The position numbers and the translations under genes were made by a program. From Massilia sp. 9096 (lineage in GTDB: Bacteria; Pseudomonadota; Gammaproteobacteria; Burkholderiales; Burkholderiaceae_D), in assembly GCF_000745265.1 (NCBI RefSeq), contig NZ_JQNN01000001.1, positions 4,464,001 to 4,528,000 of the forward strand: a stretch of 64,000 nt of DNA, in the 5' to 3' direction. The notes under the pieces were generated by a model. It saw only the letters and a program-made list of their open reading frames with translations. It made no database searches and was not told the origin of the DNA. This document shows positions 6,472-13,589 of the stretch, in pieces (positions within the stretch are counted from its first letter, which is position 1; each line of letters begins with the position of its first letter).

Positions 6472-7326
6472 TCACTTTTTCCGAGAGTTCGCGATGATGA
6501 GTGCGCCAATGATAATGGCGACGCTGACCGGTAGGCCTGCGATGGCTCCAAACGCCAGGTACGCGAGTCCGCCGAGGATGCCTAGCCCGATTGCCCAAAG
6601 GGCGAGCTCTTTCATGCAGATTAGTCCGCCAACGGCTGCAGTCGTGGCCAACATCCATGCATTTCTATCGCCGCCAGTTGCAATGGCATATGCGAGCCAG
6701 AACAGCAGGGCGCCCAAGGTGTAGCGTGCATACCAGGTAGACCAGATTTTCACTGCCGCCGCGTCTGCGAACGTCGGTTCAGCTCTCGTGGCCTGTTGCT
6801 GCTTTGCTTGTGCCTCTGCAAACTTCACGCGTGCGTACTCGTCTTTTGCAGCAGGTGTCAGGACATCTTGATACTGAGGCCAGAAAAGGAACGCCAGGTA
6901 GAGCGCATACACGCTGACGGTCAGGACATAAGAAGTTACGTCGTGGTTTGAGTCACCGCTCTGACTACCAGCCACGAGCATAAGAGCTAGTACGAGCAAC
7001 GACGTAGCTACGGAAATCTTGTGTATCAAATTCTCAGGCTTGATACGATGCCGTGTGGCTGCTAGCACGGTAACGCTGTCGCGATACCAAACCTGCGCTG
7101 AATACCGAAGCGCAAAGGCCAAGGCTATCAAAGGCACGATAGTCTGCTTCAGGGCTGTGTCGGAATCGGCAGCCGGCAATATGAATGCGAAACCAAGGCC
7201 AAGCGGCACGCACAGGGCCGCCAGAATTTTGGCGAATTTAACTCTGAATAGAATAGGCTTGACTACGTAGGCCGCAGCTAACCGCTGCTCAGCCTCAAGC
7301 AATTCCAGGTCTGCTGTCTCGTCCAT
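6472..7326 (-). CDS. Multi-pass membrane protein of unknown function (284 aa)
   Basis: Begins MDETADLELLEAEQRL. About eight hydrophobic segments are visible: near residues 30-50 (ILAALCVPLGLGFAF), 60-80, 110-130 (VATSLLVLALMLVAG), 140-160, 200-215 and a dense C-terminal block to IIIGALIIANSRKK. The cytosolic linker near residues 165-195 is rich in A, K, Q and E. A longer frame starting at 7464 would begin within the palindromic repeat (MSRLN), so ATG 7326 is preferred. No family recognised. Enclosed by palindromes 6456 and 7450. Confidence 0.65.
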   Translation of the reverse strand: MDETADLELLEAEQRLAAAYVVKPILFRVKFAKILAALCVPLGLGFAFILPAADSDTALKQTIVPLIALAFALRYSAQVWYRDSVTVLAATRHRIKPENLIHKISVATSLLVLALMLVAGSQSGDSNHDVTSYVLTVSVYALYLAFLFWPQYQDVLTPAAKDEYARVKFAEAQAKQQQATRAEPTFADAAAVKIWSTWYARYTLGALLFWLAYAIATGGDRNAWMLATTAAVGGLICMKELALWAIGLGILGGLAYLAFGAIAGLPVSVAIIIGALIIANSRKK

Positions 7327-7449
7327 AGCAAGTGCCCCAATATACGTTGCCGATAGTATATCGTGTTTAACCGCGGCAAATAATAAGTATGCACTTGGCT
7401 CATCACCGATACAGCAGCTGGCCAGAAGACAAAGGAGGTCGGCCAAGCA

Positions 7450-7465
7450 GTTGAGCCGGCTCAAC
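7450..7465. repeat. Palindromic boundary repeat, copy 9
   Basis: Perfect GTTGAGCCGGCTCAAC between divergent genes 6472-7326 and 7565-7870. It is the last copy before the defence block. Confidence 0.95.
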
Positions 7466-7496
7466 CAGCGTGGCAGCTCGAATATTCTATTCTAGT

Positions 7497-7525
7497 TGCA
7501 ATATTGTAAACTGTACGTTTATACA
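7497..7525 (+). promoter_or_regulatory. Sigma-70-type promoter for 7565-7870
   Basis: TTGCAA (7497-7502), a 17-bp spacer and TATACA (7520-7525), 40 bp before ATG 7565. Confidence 0.65.
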
Positions 7526-7564
7526 GTATTATGCTCGATATCCGCTTTTTTAGGAGGAGTGAGC

Positions 7565-7870
7565 ATGCATTTGCCAGCGATGGGCACCTCAGCGGTGCCA
7601 TTTGATTTTCCATATGAAACCGGCCGCACTTTAATGGACCGATGCCTCGACTGGAATGTCTGTGAGGAACTCGCCCTGCACTTGGCGGGGCAGTGCGCAA
7701 CGGCAAAAAGGCAATGCGACCGGTCGGTACGCCCAGTCGACGTTTTGCTTAGGTTCTACCGACTGGTTGAGGAAAGGGGCTGGGGCGAGCCGCCGCTACT
7801 CCGGTGGATTTTCCGCCGTGTAGCGTCAATTCTCAGTTGGCCGACTCCCGACATCGCGAGGCAGCAGTGA
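7565..7870 (+). CDS. Hypothetical protein (101 aa)
   Basis: Begins MHLPAMGTSAVPFDFPYETG after an AGGAGGAG ribosome site, which decides the start over TTG 7496. It has two Cys-containing helices (LDWNVCEELALHLAGQC) and a basic C-terminus. No family recognised. Its TGA overlaps the GTG start of the next gene. Confidence 0.6.
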   Translation: MHLPAMGTSAVPFDFPYETGRTLMDRCLDWNVCEELALHLAGQCATAKRQCDRSVRPVDVLLRFYRLVEERGWGEPPLLRWIFRRVASILSWPTPDIARQQ

Positions 7871-7992
7871 GCGCAGCCGACATCGTGCTGCTTATAGCAG
7901 CGGCGCTCGTGCTTGGATTCTGTGCAGGTCGGCTGTTCAGCCTTCGCGGGGCTCGGCGTAATCAATCAGACGCTGCGCAAACCCACGATTAG
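7867..7992 (+). CDS. Small single-pass membrane protein (41 aa)
   Basis: GTG 7867 overlaps the TGA of the previous gene (GTGA), with GAGG upstream at 7858. The product starts MSAADIVLLIAAALVLGF, one transmembrane helix, followed by a basic, hydrophilic tail (LRGARRNQ), so probably N-out/C-in. Its last 56 bp overlap the convergent gene at 7937-8260. Confidence 0.5.
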   Translation: MSAADIVLLIAAALVLGFCAGRLFSLRGARRNQSDAAQTHD

Positions 7993-8260
7993 TGGGTGGG
8001 GCCGGCTTTAGGTCGGCCTCCGTCCAACCATGAAGAGAAAGCGTGCGCAGGAATTTGAGGCGATTGCTTTCAGTCATACGCGACGGGCGCCGGCGAGTGA
8101 ACTCATTTTTTGCAAACTCAGCGTCCGCAGCAGCTAGCCGGGCAGCCGCCTCATGCGTGATGATGCCGTCTTCCGCCATCTTATCCCATTGGATGACCTC
8201 GTCTTCGCCAGCGATAGGGTAGGTGTAAGCGTAGGTGTCGTCGTCGTATTCGTTGTGCAT
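7937..8260 (-). CDS. Hypothetical protein (107 aa)
   Basis: Begins MHNEYDDDTYAYTYPIAGED, acidic at the N-terminus, then a helical middle (MAEDGIITHEAAARLAAAD) and a basic stretch FTRRRPSRMTESNRLKFL. No family recognised. Its leader contains the 17-bp GCTATACAAAGTATGCC element also found before gene 3665. Starting at 8302 would translate that promoter and was rejected. Confidence 0.6.
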   Translation of the reverse strand: MHNEYDDDTYAYTYPIAGEDEVIQWDKMAEDGIITHEAAARLAAADAEFAKNEFTRRRPSRMTESNRLKFLRTLSLHGWTEADLKPAPPTNRGFAQRLIDYAEPREG

Positions 8261-8280
8261 GCGGTTTTCCAAGGTTGGTT

Positions 8281-8297
8281 GGCATACTTTGTATAGC
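8281..8297 (-). promoter_or_regulatory. GCTATAC promoter element upstream of 7937-8260
   Basis: On the minus strand this reads GCTATACAAAGTATGCC, identical over 17 bases to 3605-3621. It lies 21 bp before the ATG. Confidence 0.6.
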
Positions 8298-8373
8298 CAC
8301 ACTATTTATGAAAAAGCGCTCCATCACAAAAAATTTTCGCGATGACGCGAAATCCAAACCGCCTACGTTAAGA

Positions 8374-8925
8374 CTAATCGTACTTCTGCACATCGGCTTT
8401 GGTTTCACGCCGCGTGTACGTGACCCTGTAATGGGCGTTTACGTCTTGGGGTGCGCTATCAATAACAGCTCCGTACGTTTTAGCCTTCTTTTCTCGCGCC
8501 ATGCAGTTGTCGTCCACAGCGGCACAGACAACACGCAAGATTCGAGTGTAGCGTTGGGCAGAGTAGTCCATGTCTGGACCAGTCTCTGCCATAACATCTA
8601 CCAAGGTGCCCTTAGGAATGTCCTGGAATTCGATGTTGTCCGGCACCATCGCATTGGCGATGACAGAGTTCCAACCGGATGCAAAGTGGACACGAGCCGT
8701 GCGCATACCGACGTCACGGGTATTATCGAATTTTGCTGACGCAATCCAGTCCTTGTCAGTCGGACGCCATTCGGTAGTGTCCAGTAGTGTCTTCGACACT
8801 ACCCCGCGCCATAGCTTACCTTGCCAAGCTTCCACCGATTTTTCATTGGTAGTGCTGCATGCCGACAGACCGGACACCATCGAGCCGACGACGAAAACCT
8901 TTGCCACTTTCAGTAACTTTTTCAT
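8374..8925 (-). CDS. Predicted lipoprotein of unknown function (183 aa)
   Basis: The N-terminus MKKLLKVAKVFVVGSMVSG is a signal peptide and LSAC (about residues 20-23) a lipobox, so the protein is exported and lipidated at Cys23. The mature part is beta-rich with a C-terminal RVTYTRRETKADVQKYD. A degraded relative of this C-terminus lies upstream at 9033-9116. No family recognised. Confidence 0.75.
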   Translation of the reverse strand: MKKLLKVAKVFVVGSMVSGLSACSTTNEKSVEAWQGKLWRGVVSKTLLDTTEWRPTDKDWIASAKFDNTRDVGMRTARVHFASGWNSVIANAMVPDNIEFQDIPKGTLVDVMAETGPDMDYSAQRYTRILRVVCAAVDDNCMAREKKAKTYGAVIDSAPQDVNAHYRVTYTRRETKADVQKYD

Positions 8926-9032
8926 AAAGGGTTCTTAGCCGCTGTGAGGGTTTTACTTAGTATGTCAGCCAATACTTAGCATTCAAATTTCCGGGCGCGC
9001 TGCCGAGAATCGAACCAGTTAGCTTGGGTCAA

Positions 9033-9116
9033 TTAGTTGTACTTGCTCAGCTCGTCTTTAGTGATACGACGATTGTAATTGACACCGTATTTCGCGTTCA
9101 CATCAGCAGCGAACGA
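9033..9116 (-). pseudogene. Remnant C-terminus of a second lipoprotein copy
   Basis: On the minus strand, VSFAADVNAKYGVNYNRR then ITKDELSKYN and TAA can be read. It aligns with the end of the adjacent lipoprotein (SAPQDVNAHYRVTYTRR / ETKADVQKYD). Nothing upstream continues the homology: near 9117 the sequence changes to the coding frame of gene 9146 on the opposite strand. This is a deletion junction. Confidence 0.7.
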
Positions 9117-9145
9117 CACAGGACATAGACGAGCTTCAAAAGCGC

Positions 9146-10087
9146 ATGGACGAATTGGCCAAGGATGCCGCGGCCACCATCAAAAAAGCCCGCACCAGTG
9201 GGCACAGCTTTTACCTGCATATGTTCTCACGCGCGACAGTTGAGGCGGCGTACACGGCATCTCCTGCGGTTTGGGATGGATTACTGGAAGGTGTAGAGGC
9301 GCGGTCAGCGGTCTTTCGCGGACGCGTGCATTCAGCAAGTGGGCTATATTTGTGTCTGTGTGAGGTTTTACTGACTCACGCTCCTGCTAAGGGGCTTCGC
9401 TTGTGGAAGGCTTTAGCCGACACCATGACGGTTCGTTTTAATGGGCCCGCCAATATTCCAGAGCTGATGCACATCGCAATGAGGGTGCCTGAGTCGGCCG
9501 AAGTAGAGGCCGTTCGAGCTGAGTTGACCAATCTGATTCGATGCAACACTGACCAGGACTTATTTGAGCTTGTGATTGTTTGCCAAATGCATTGCCGCGA
9601 GAAATGGCTCGATGACTTTATCGATGTTGACATGGCCTCGGACCAGCCATGGAGGCACAGACGAGCAGCGGTACTGAGGGCTTTCCATCGCTTGCCACGA
9701 ATCGACCGGCTACAATGGCCAGAGGGCAAGACCTTTAGTTCGCTACGGTTGCTTGAGCGCAATCTCATGAAGTGGACCAACCGAGCCGTGCTCGCAAAAC
9801 ACTGGTGGGAGCATTTCACACGCGTGACGGACGCTGACAGCGCGTTTGCTGCCTGGTATATGTTCCTTGACACTGTAGACAGGCGAGTCTGGGTCTGGCG
9901 GCCACAGCTTTCCGAACCAAAAACGGAGCTGGACCGGCTTCGCAAACTCCATCTGCGGTCGAACGAAGGCCTGTTTACCCGTGCATTAGACAAGGCAGAG
10001 GAAAGGACAGCTAAGTTCGCAGACCATCTGTTTGGCCTAGATTCCCCAGGCAAGTGGCTAACGCTGGACGGTGCGGTGGCTAGATAG
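9146..10087 (+). CDS. Probable N-terminally truncated defence-type protein (313 aa)
   Basis: Begins at ATG 9146 (MDELAKDAAATIKK), but the frame is open and protein-like upstream (QDIDELQKR) to about 9117, where it meets a lipoprotein remnant in the opposite direction, so the original N-terminus is probably lost. The C-terminal third (WWEHFTRVTDADSAFAAWYM, then VDRRVWVWRPQL, then LFGLDSPG) resembles the end of large helical-repeat NTPases of defence islands; that likeness is from memory and tentative. No catalytic motif remains. A decayed copy of its 3' end follows at about 10215-10297. Confidence 0.55.
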   Translation: MDELAKDAAATIKKARTSGHSFYLHMFSRATVEAAYTASPAVWDGLLEGVEARSAVFRGRVHSASGLYLCLCEVLLTHAPAKGLRLWKALADTMTVRFNGPANIPELMHIAMRVPESAEVEAVRAELTNLIRCNTDQDLFELVIVCQMHCREKWLDDFIDVDMASDQPWRHRRAAVLRAFHRLPRIDRLQWPEGKTFSSLRLLERNLMKWTNRAVLAKHWWEHFTRVTDADSAFAAWYMFLDTVDRRVWVWRPQLSEPKTELDRLRKLHLRSNEGLFTRALDKAEERTAKFADHLFGLDSPGKWLTLDGAVAR

Positions 10088-10214
10088 GCTAACGCGCATC
10101 CTGTTCAGTGTATGACAGGAGGTACTCGATTGAGCGACCGTCAAATCAGTACTCCTGGCAGCAGCGTGCTGGTACTTACATGCGGTCTGCCTTGCTGTAC
10201 CTAAGAGAACCCGC

Positions 10215-10297
10215 GCCAACAGCGGAGCCGGACAGGCTTGGCTAACTGCACTCCTGGTCGAACGAAGCCCTGATTTACCCGTGTGCTAGACAAGCTG
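10215..10297 (+). pseudogene. Decayed duplicate of the 3' end of gene 9146
   Basis: Bases around CGGAGCCGGACAGGCTTGGC and GTCGAACGAAGCCCTGATTT align with 9925-9996 (CGGAGCTGGACCGGCTTCGC; GTCGAACGAAGGCCTGTTTA) with several substitutions and small indels. The frame is broken. Confidence 0.65.
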
Positions 10298-10332
10298 GTT
10301 GCTCCTATCCCTTATAGCCACATCGAACGAAA

Positions 10333-11283
10333 TCAGTTCCCGGTCAACAAGAAGTAGTTTACGCGTTCGATATGATGGTGAATCTGCCTCTCTTTGTTCT
10401 TTCCGAGGCCCGGGAAGTGCGAATTATTATGATTTTGCAGGTAATCGTTGATAGCCCCGTTAGTGCCGAACTCGGCCACGCGGCTGTGGTACTGGCCAGC
10501 AAACTTTGAAATAGCCTGAAGGAATTTGCCTTCGGTTGTGCCGACGCCAATGTCCACGTCGTCAGAGACGAAGTGCTGCATCCAAAGATTGCCGTCGTTG
10601 GAGCACTTGTAGGTGAGGTGAACAGCAACGGCACCGGGGGGGCCTCCTCCCAGCTGGATTTCGGCTCCAGTCACGGTGTAGTCACCAAATCCGACACCGA
10701 ACTGACTGTACAAACGATGGTGGTCGGTAAAGTGCTCTTGACCAGAGTAGTCAGCATTGCGAGGTTGCTTGTTGAAATTGTCGTTGACGTGCACTGTTTT
10801 GGCGTGGGGCAATAGCGCAAGATGGGCGCTCGGCGCTTTCCCTTGGAGGACAATGTGAAATACAGCGTTTGGTACTTGCGCCAGAGAGTTAACGGAAGCG
10901 TTGGACAAGCCAGAGTTCAGGTGGAGAATGGCGACATCGCGGTTTGCATACTTTGCTAAGAATGCCTGAACTTCTGCATAGGGCACGCCTGGGCGGCACA
11001 TGAAGCCGGGAACGAGCGTCGGGTAGGCTGCGAAGGTCGCATCCACGACAGTGAGCCATGCTGCAGAGGCTCCGGCTTTGAGTTCACCTTGGTAAGGGTT
11101 GGTGACGATAACGGCTCGTTGCCCGCGCTGTCCAATTTCCGTCATTGCCTTGATGAGTGCGGCAGGTTTCGTAATTACCGGTTCTACGATTGGGACGACG
11201 AGGCCAGACGACAAGCAGCTTTGGCTAGTGCTACGCAGAGCAAGAAGTTCAGATGCGCGACCAAAAACGTAAGGGAAATACAT
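10333..11283 (-). CDS. sce7725 family protein
   Basis: 316 aa beginning MYFPYVFGRASELLAL. It fits the sce7725 family (related to the 'beta protein' family), proteins encoded next to an sce7726 partner. Features: VVPIVEPV, AVIVTNPYQGE and MQHFVSDDVDIG, consistent with a TIM-barrel-like fold. A GGAGG site six bases before 11283 decides the start over a GTG at 11307. It is 48 bp downstream of the sce7726 gene in the same direction, so the two are one operon. The biochemical role is unknown; a defence function is inferred from the pair and its setting. Confidence 0.8.
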   Translation of the reverse strand: MYFPYVFGRASELLALRSTSQSCLSSGLVVPIVEPVITKPAALIKAMTEIGQRGQRAVIVTNPYQGELKAGASAAWLTVVDATFAAYPTLVPGFMCRPGVPYAEVQAFLAKYANRDVAILHLNSGLSNASVNSLAQVPNAVFHIVLQGKAPSAHLALLPHAKTVHVNDNFNKQPRNADYSGQEHFTDHHRLYSQFGVGFGDYTVTGAEIQLGGGPPGAVAVHLTYKCSNDGNLWMQHFVSDDVDIGVGTTEGKFLQAISKFAGQYHSRVAEFGTNGAINDYLQNHNNSHFPGLGKNKERQIHHHIERVNYFLLTGN

Positions 11284-11331
11284 AACAGCCTCCGAGGTAG
11301 TGGACAACTACCACCGAAGGCGCATACGTCT

Positions 11332-12204
11332 TTAGGATAACTGTACTGGCTTAGTTAGAAGTCCTAAAACCGCAGCACGCTGTCTCCCTGAAAGGGGTGT
11401 AGCGTATCCTAAAGCGCGTAAAGATGGAGGTAGCTTTGTAACAAAGTCTACATCAGTTTTATTGGTTGTACGAATCTTTAATGCTTTTACAAAACACTTG
11501 TGCACTTGTTCCATCGTAAGCTGACGAAACAGTTCTTCGCAATGCGCAGCTATCAATCCGTTTGGCATTGGTGGCACTGGTCCGACGACAGTTTCGATAG
11601 CGGTTATATATTCTTCCCGCCGCATGCAACGAAAAATGGTGTGTGGGTCGATGTTGTCTTTGTTGGAAGCAGCTTCCCGGTACGGGGTTAGCGAATGCTG
11701 ATTCGATAGAACAACGAGACCAACGCGTGAGTCGAGCTCGCGCTCATAGCGCGACACATGTGCAGGGTGCGTGACGACGTACACCTTATCAAAAGCTTTA
11801 AGATAGTCGGCAGTCTGTGACGTCAGGCGTTTCGAAGTATCAAACTCAGTTTTAATTTCGTATGCGGTTGTAGTGCCGTTTGCGACTACTACATCGGCAA
11901 TTGAGCCGCCGACCCGCAATTCGACCTGGAAGCCGGCAGTACGCGGGCTATGCCGCTTGAAGACAAGTCGCGTGGCGAGTTCGTTCTTGTAGACATACTC
12001 GTTCCGATAGCTCGTGGCCAACCGGTTCCAGCCACGCTCGAACAACTCGTCCAGGCGGAGAGTTTCAACATCTTGTTCAACCAGACTGTGCTTGCTAAGA
12101 AGCTCACTGACCTCACGTGTATCCCCCGTGCGCGCAAGCTGCGCGAACATTGGTCGGGTATAAGCCCGTGAGAGCAACCTTAAGGAGTCAAGGGCAGAGG
12201 TCAT
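11332..12204 (-). CDS. sce7726 family protein (PD-(D/E)XK nuclease-like)
   Basis: 290 aa. The centre has IADVVVANGTTTAYEIKTEFD (shown in part: IADVV ... AYEIKTEFD), with Asp, Glu and Lys spaced as in a PD-(D/E)XK nuclease site, and YVVTHPAHVSRYERELDSR after it. The first part is helical. The upstream -10-like CCTATACAC lies at about 12228-12236 on the minus strand. Family members pair with sce7725 proteins. Nuclease activity is predicted from the D...ExK motif. Confidence 0.8.
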   Translation of the reverse strand: MTSALDSLRLLSRAYTRPMFAQLARTGDTREVSELLSKHSLVEQDVETLRLDELFERGWNRLATSYRNEYVYKNELATRLVFKRHSPRTAGFQVELRVGGSIADVVVANGTTTAYEIKTEFDTSKRLTSQTADYLKAFDKVYVVTHPAHVSRYERELDSRVGLVVLSNQHSLTPYREAASNKDNIDPHTIFRCMRREEYITAIETVVGPVPPMPNGLIAAHCEELFRQLTMEQVHKCFVKALKIRTTNKTDVDFVTKLPPSLRALGYATPLSGRQRAAVLGLLTKPVQLS

Positions 12205-12426
12205 CTTGTTGTGCGGAATTGGGAGCGTAGTGTATAGGCACGAGCCGCAAGACCTATTCCTTTTGTATGAATCAGCGAGACAGTTTAGCAGGATGGAGGT
12301 CCTGGGTCAGCTCTACTGTGCTCTGCTAACGATGCGAACGCAAACACAGGCACAACCGGACGCTCACCGACCGAAGTTGCTTTTCAGACCAACGGGCATC
12401 TTGCAGCGAGGGCTCGCACGACGAGG

Positions 12427-13335
12427 TCACCGTCCCCAGTTTACCTCTCGAATAACAAAGCCCAAGGCGTGAAGGGCATACTCAGCATCAAGCTCGTCAA
12501 TCTGGCGCAAAGAATATTTGAACGACTCATTATCTTTTCCTCGAGGGTGTAGGCGGTTAATTGTTTCAAGAGCGCTCCGTAACGCCACCCGTTCACCGTC
12601 GCCAAATTGCCGTCTTAATGCGTTTATCCATTGACCAAGGTCTTGCTCAATAGGGCTGGCAGAGCTAGTCACTTTCTGCATCCATCGTGAGGTAAGCATG
12701 ACAGCGGCATTTCGGCAGTGGTCAACCACTGATTGCGGCAGTTCGCGGTAGGCTGAGTTGACGACACGGTCTAAGGCTGCCTGTACCCCTGGCAAGCCGT
12801 CGGTAGCAATCTGAGTAGAATCGAGTTCTGAGATTACACCAAACACGGACTCTGCTCGAAGCGTAACTAGGACATCGCCCGAAGCGATTCGCTCCGTTTG
12901 AAGGATACGCCACAATGAATGCCCGTCTTTCCGCCCAAGCGCGAGCTGGAGACCTTCGCCACGATTACGCTTCTGAAGAAGGTCGGTGCACTCGTAGTAG
13001 ACACTTAGCTCCTTGCTGACGCGGCCGCCATTGTTGGCTGCCTTTAATAAGTCAGAGTTAATTGCAGGGTGGGCTTCAACTTGAGTTGGCTCCCAGCTAG
13101 CAGGGCCAAACTTCTGGAATAATCGTCCTCGGCGTATTCGGCTTCCGGGGTCGAAACTGCCGTCGATGAAAGTCCACCCTAAACCGTCGAAATCACTTGG
13201 AATACGTTGTAAGTCATCTGGCCCCTCAATCAGCGTTGCTTGGGATAGAGCCGGAGTCGGCCACACAGGATGAGTTGGACCATCCATGCCTTCATAGACA
13301 AGCCCTGTGCGCCTATCAAAACCTAGTCTTGCCAT
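12427..13335 (-). CDS. Protein of unknown function in the defence block (302 aa)
   Basis: Begins MARLGFDRRTGLVYEGMDGP. The N-terminal 100 residues are beta-rich and rich in G, P and W. The C-terminal 150 residues are helical (RVVNSAYRELPQSVVDHCRN; LGQWINALRRQFGD). I recognise no family; the helical part could be a HEPN- or Abi_C-like bundle but no R-x4-6-H motif stands out. It lies between the sce7725/7726 pair and the large NTPase, all on the minus strand, with 222-254 bp gaps, so it is probably its own unit. Confidence 0.6.
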   Translation of the reverse strand: MARLGFDRRTGLVYEGMDGPTHPVWPTPALSQATLIEGPDDLQRIPSDFDGLGWTFIDGSFDPGSRIRRGRLFQKFGPASWEPTQVEAHPAINSDLLKAANNGGRVSKELSVYYECTDLLQKRNRGEGLQLALGRKDGHSLWRILQTERIASGDVLVTLRAESVFGVISELDSTQIATDGLPGVQAALDRVVNSAYRELPQSVVDHCRNAAVMLTSRWMQKVTSSASPIEQDLGQWINALRRQFGDGERVALRSALETINRLHPRGKDNESFKYSLRQIDELDAEYALHALGFVIREVNWGR

Positions 13336-13589
13336 ACCTGCTCCAATTTTTTCTTAAAGATAGCAAGCATGCCATACCTTCAGGTTTAAGCGGTCGTCGG
13401 GCAAGGAAGAAGCCATGGCCCGTCATGATACTTGTTTTAGTGACCACCATGTGGGGCTTCTGATTCCATGCCGCGCGAATGCTCTAGCATAAGCGAGGGT
13501 TCCGAACCGTGTAGACGTTTCAATTTGGATGCTCATACACTTGAGCCGGTGCATACCGAGCGTAGTGCCGAATCGATTCAAGCTGTACG

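Noticed and set aside
9001..9030. tRNA T-arm-like GGTTCGATTCTCGG (minus strand) near 9005-9020
   Set aside because: The stem does not pair and no acceptor or CCA follows; a chance match.
13550..13561. TTGAGCCGG half-site upstream of the large NTPase end
   Set aside because: Only one arm matches the boundary palindrome; the right arm is unrelated.
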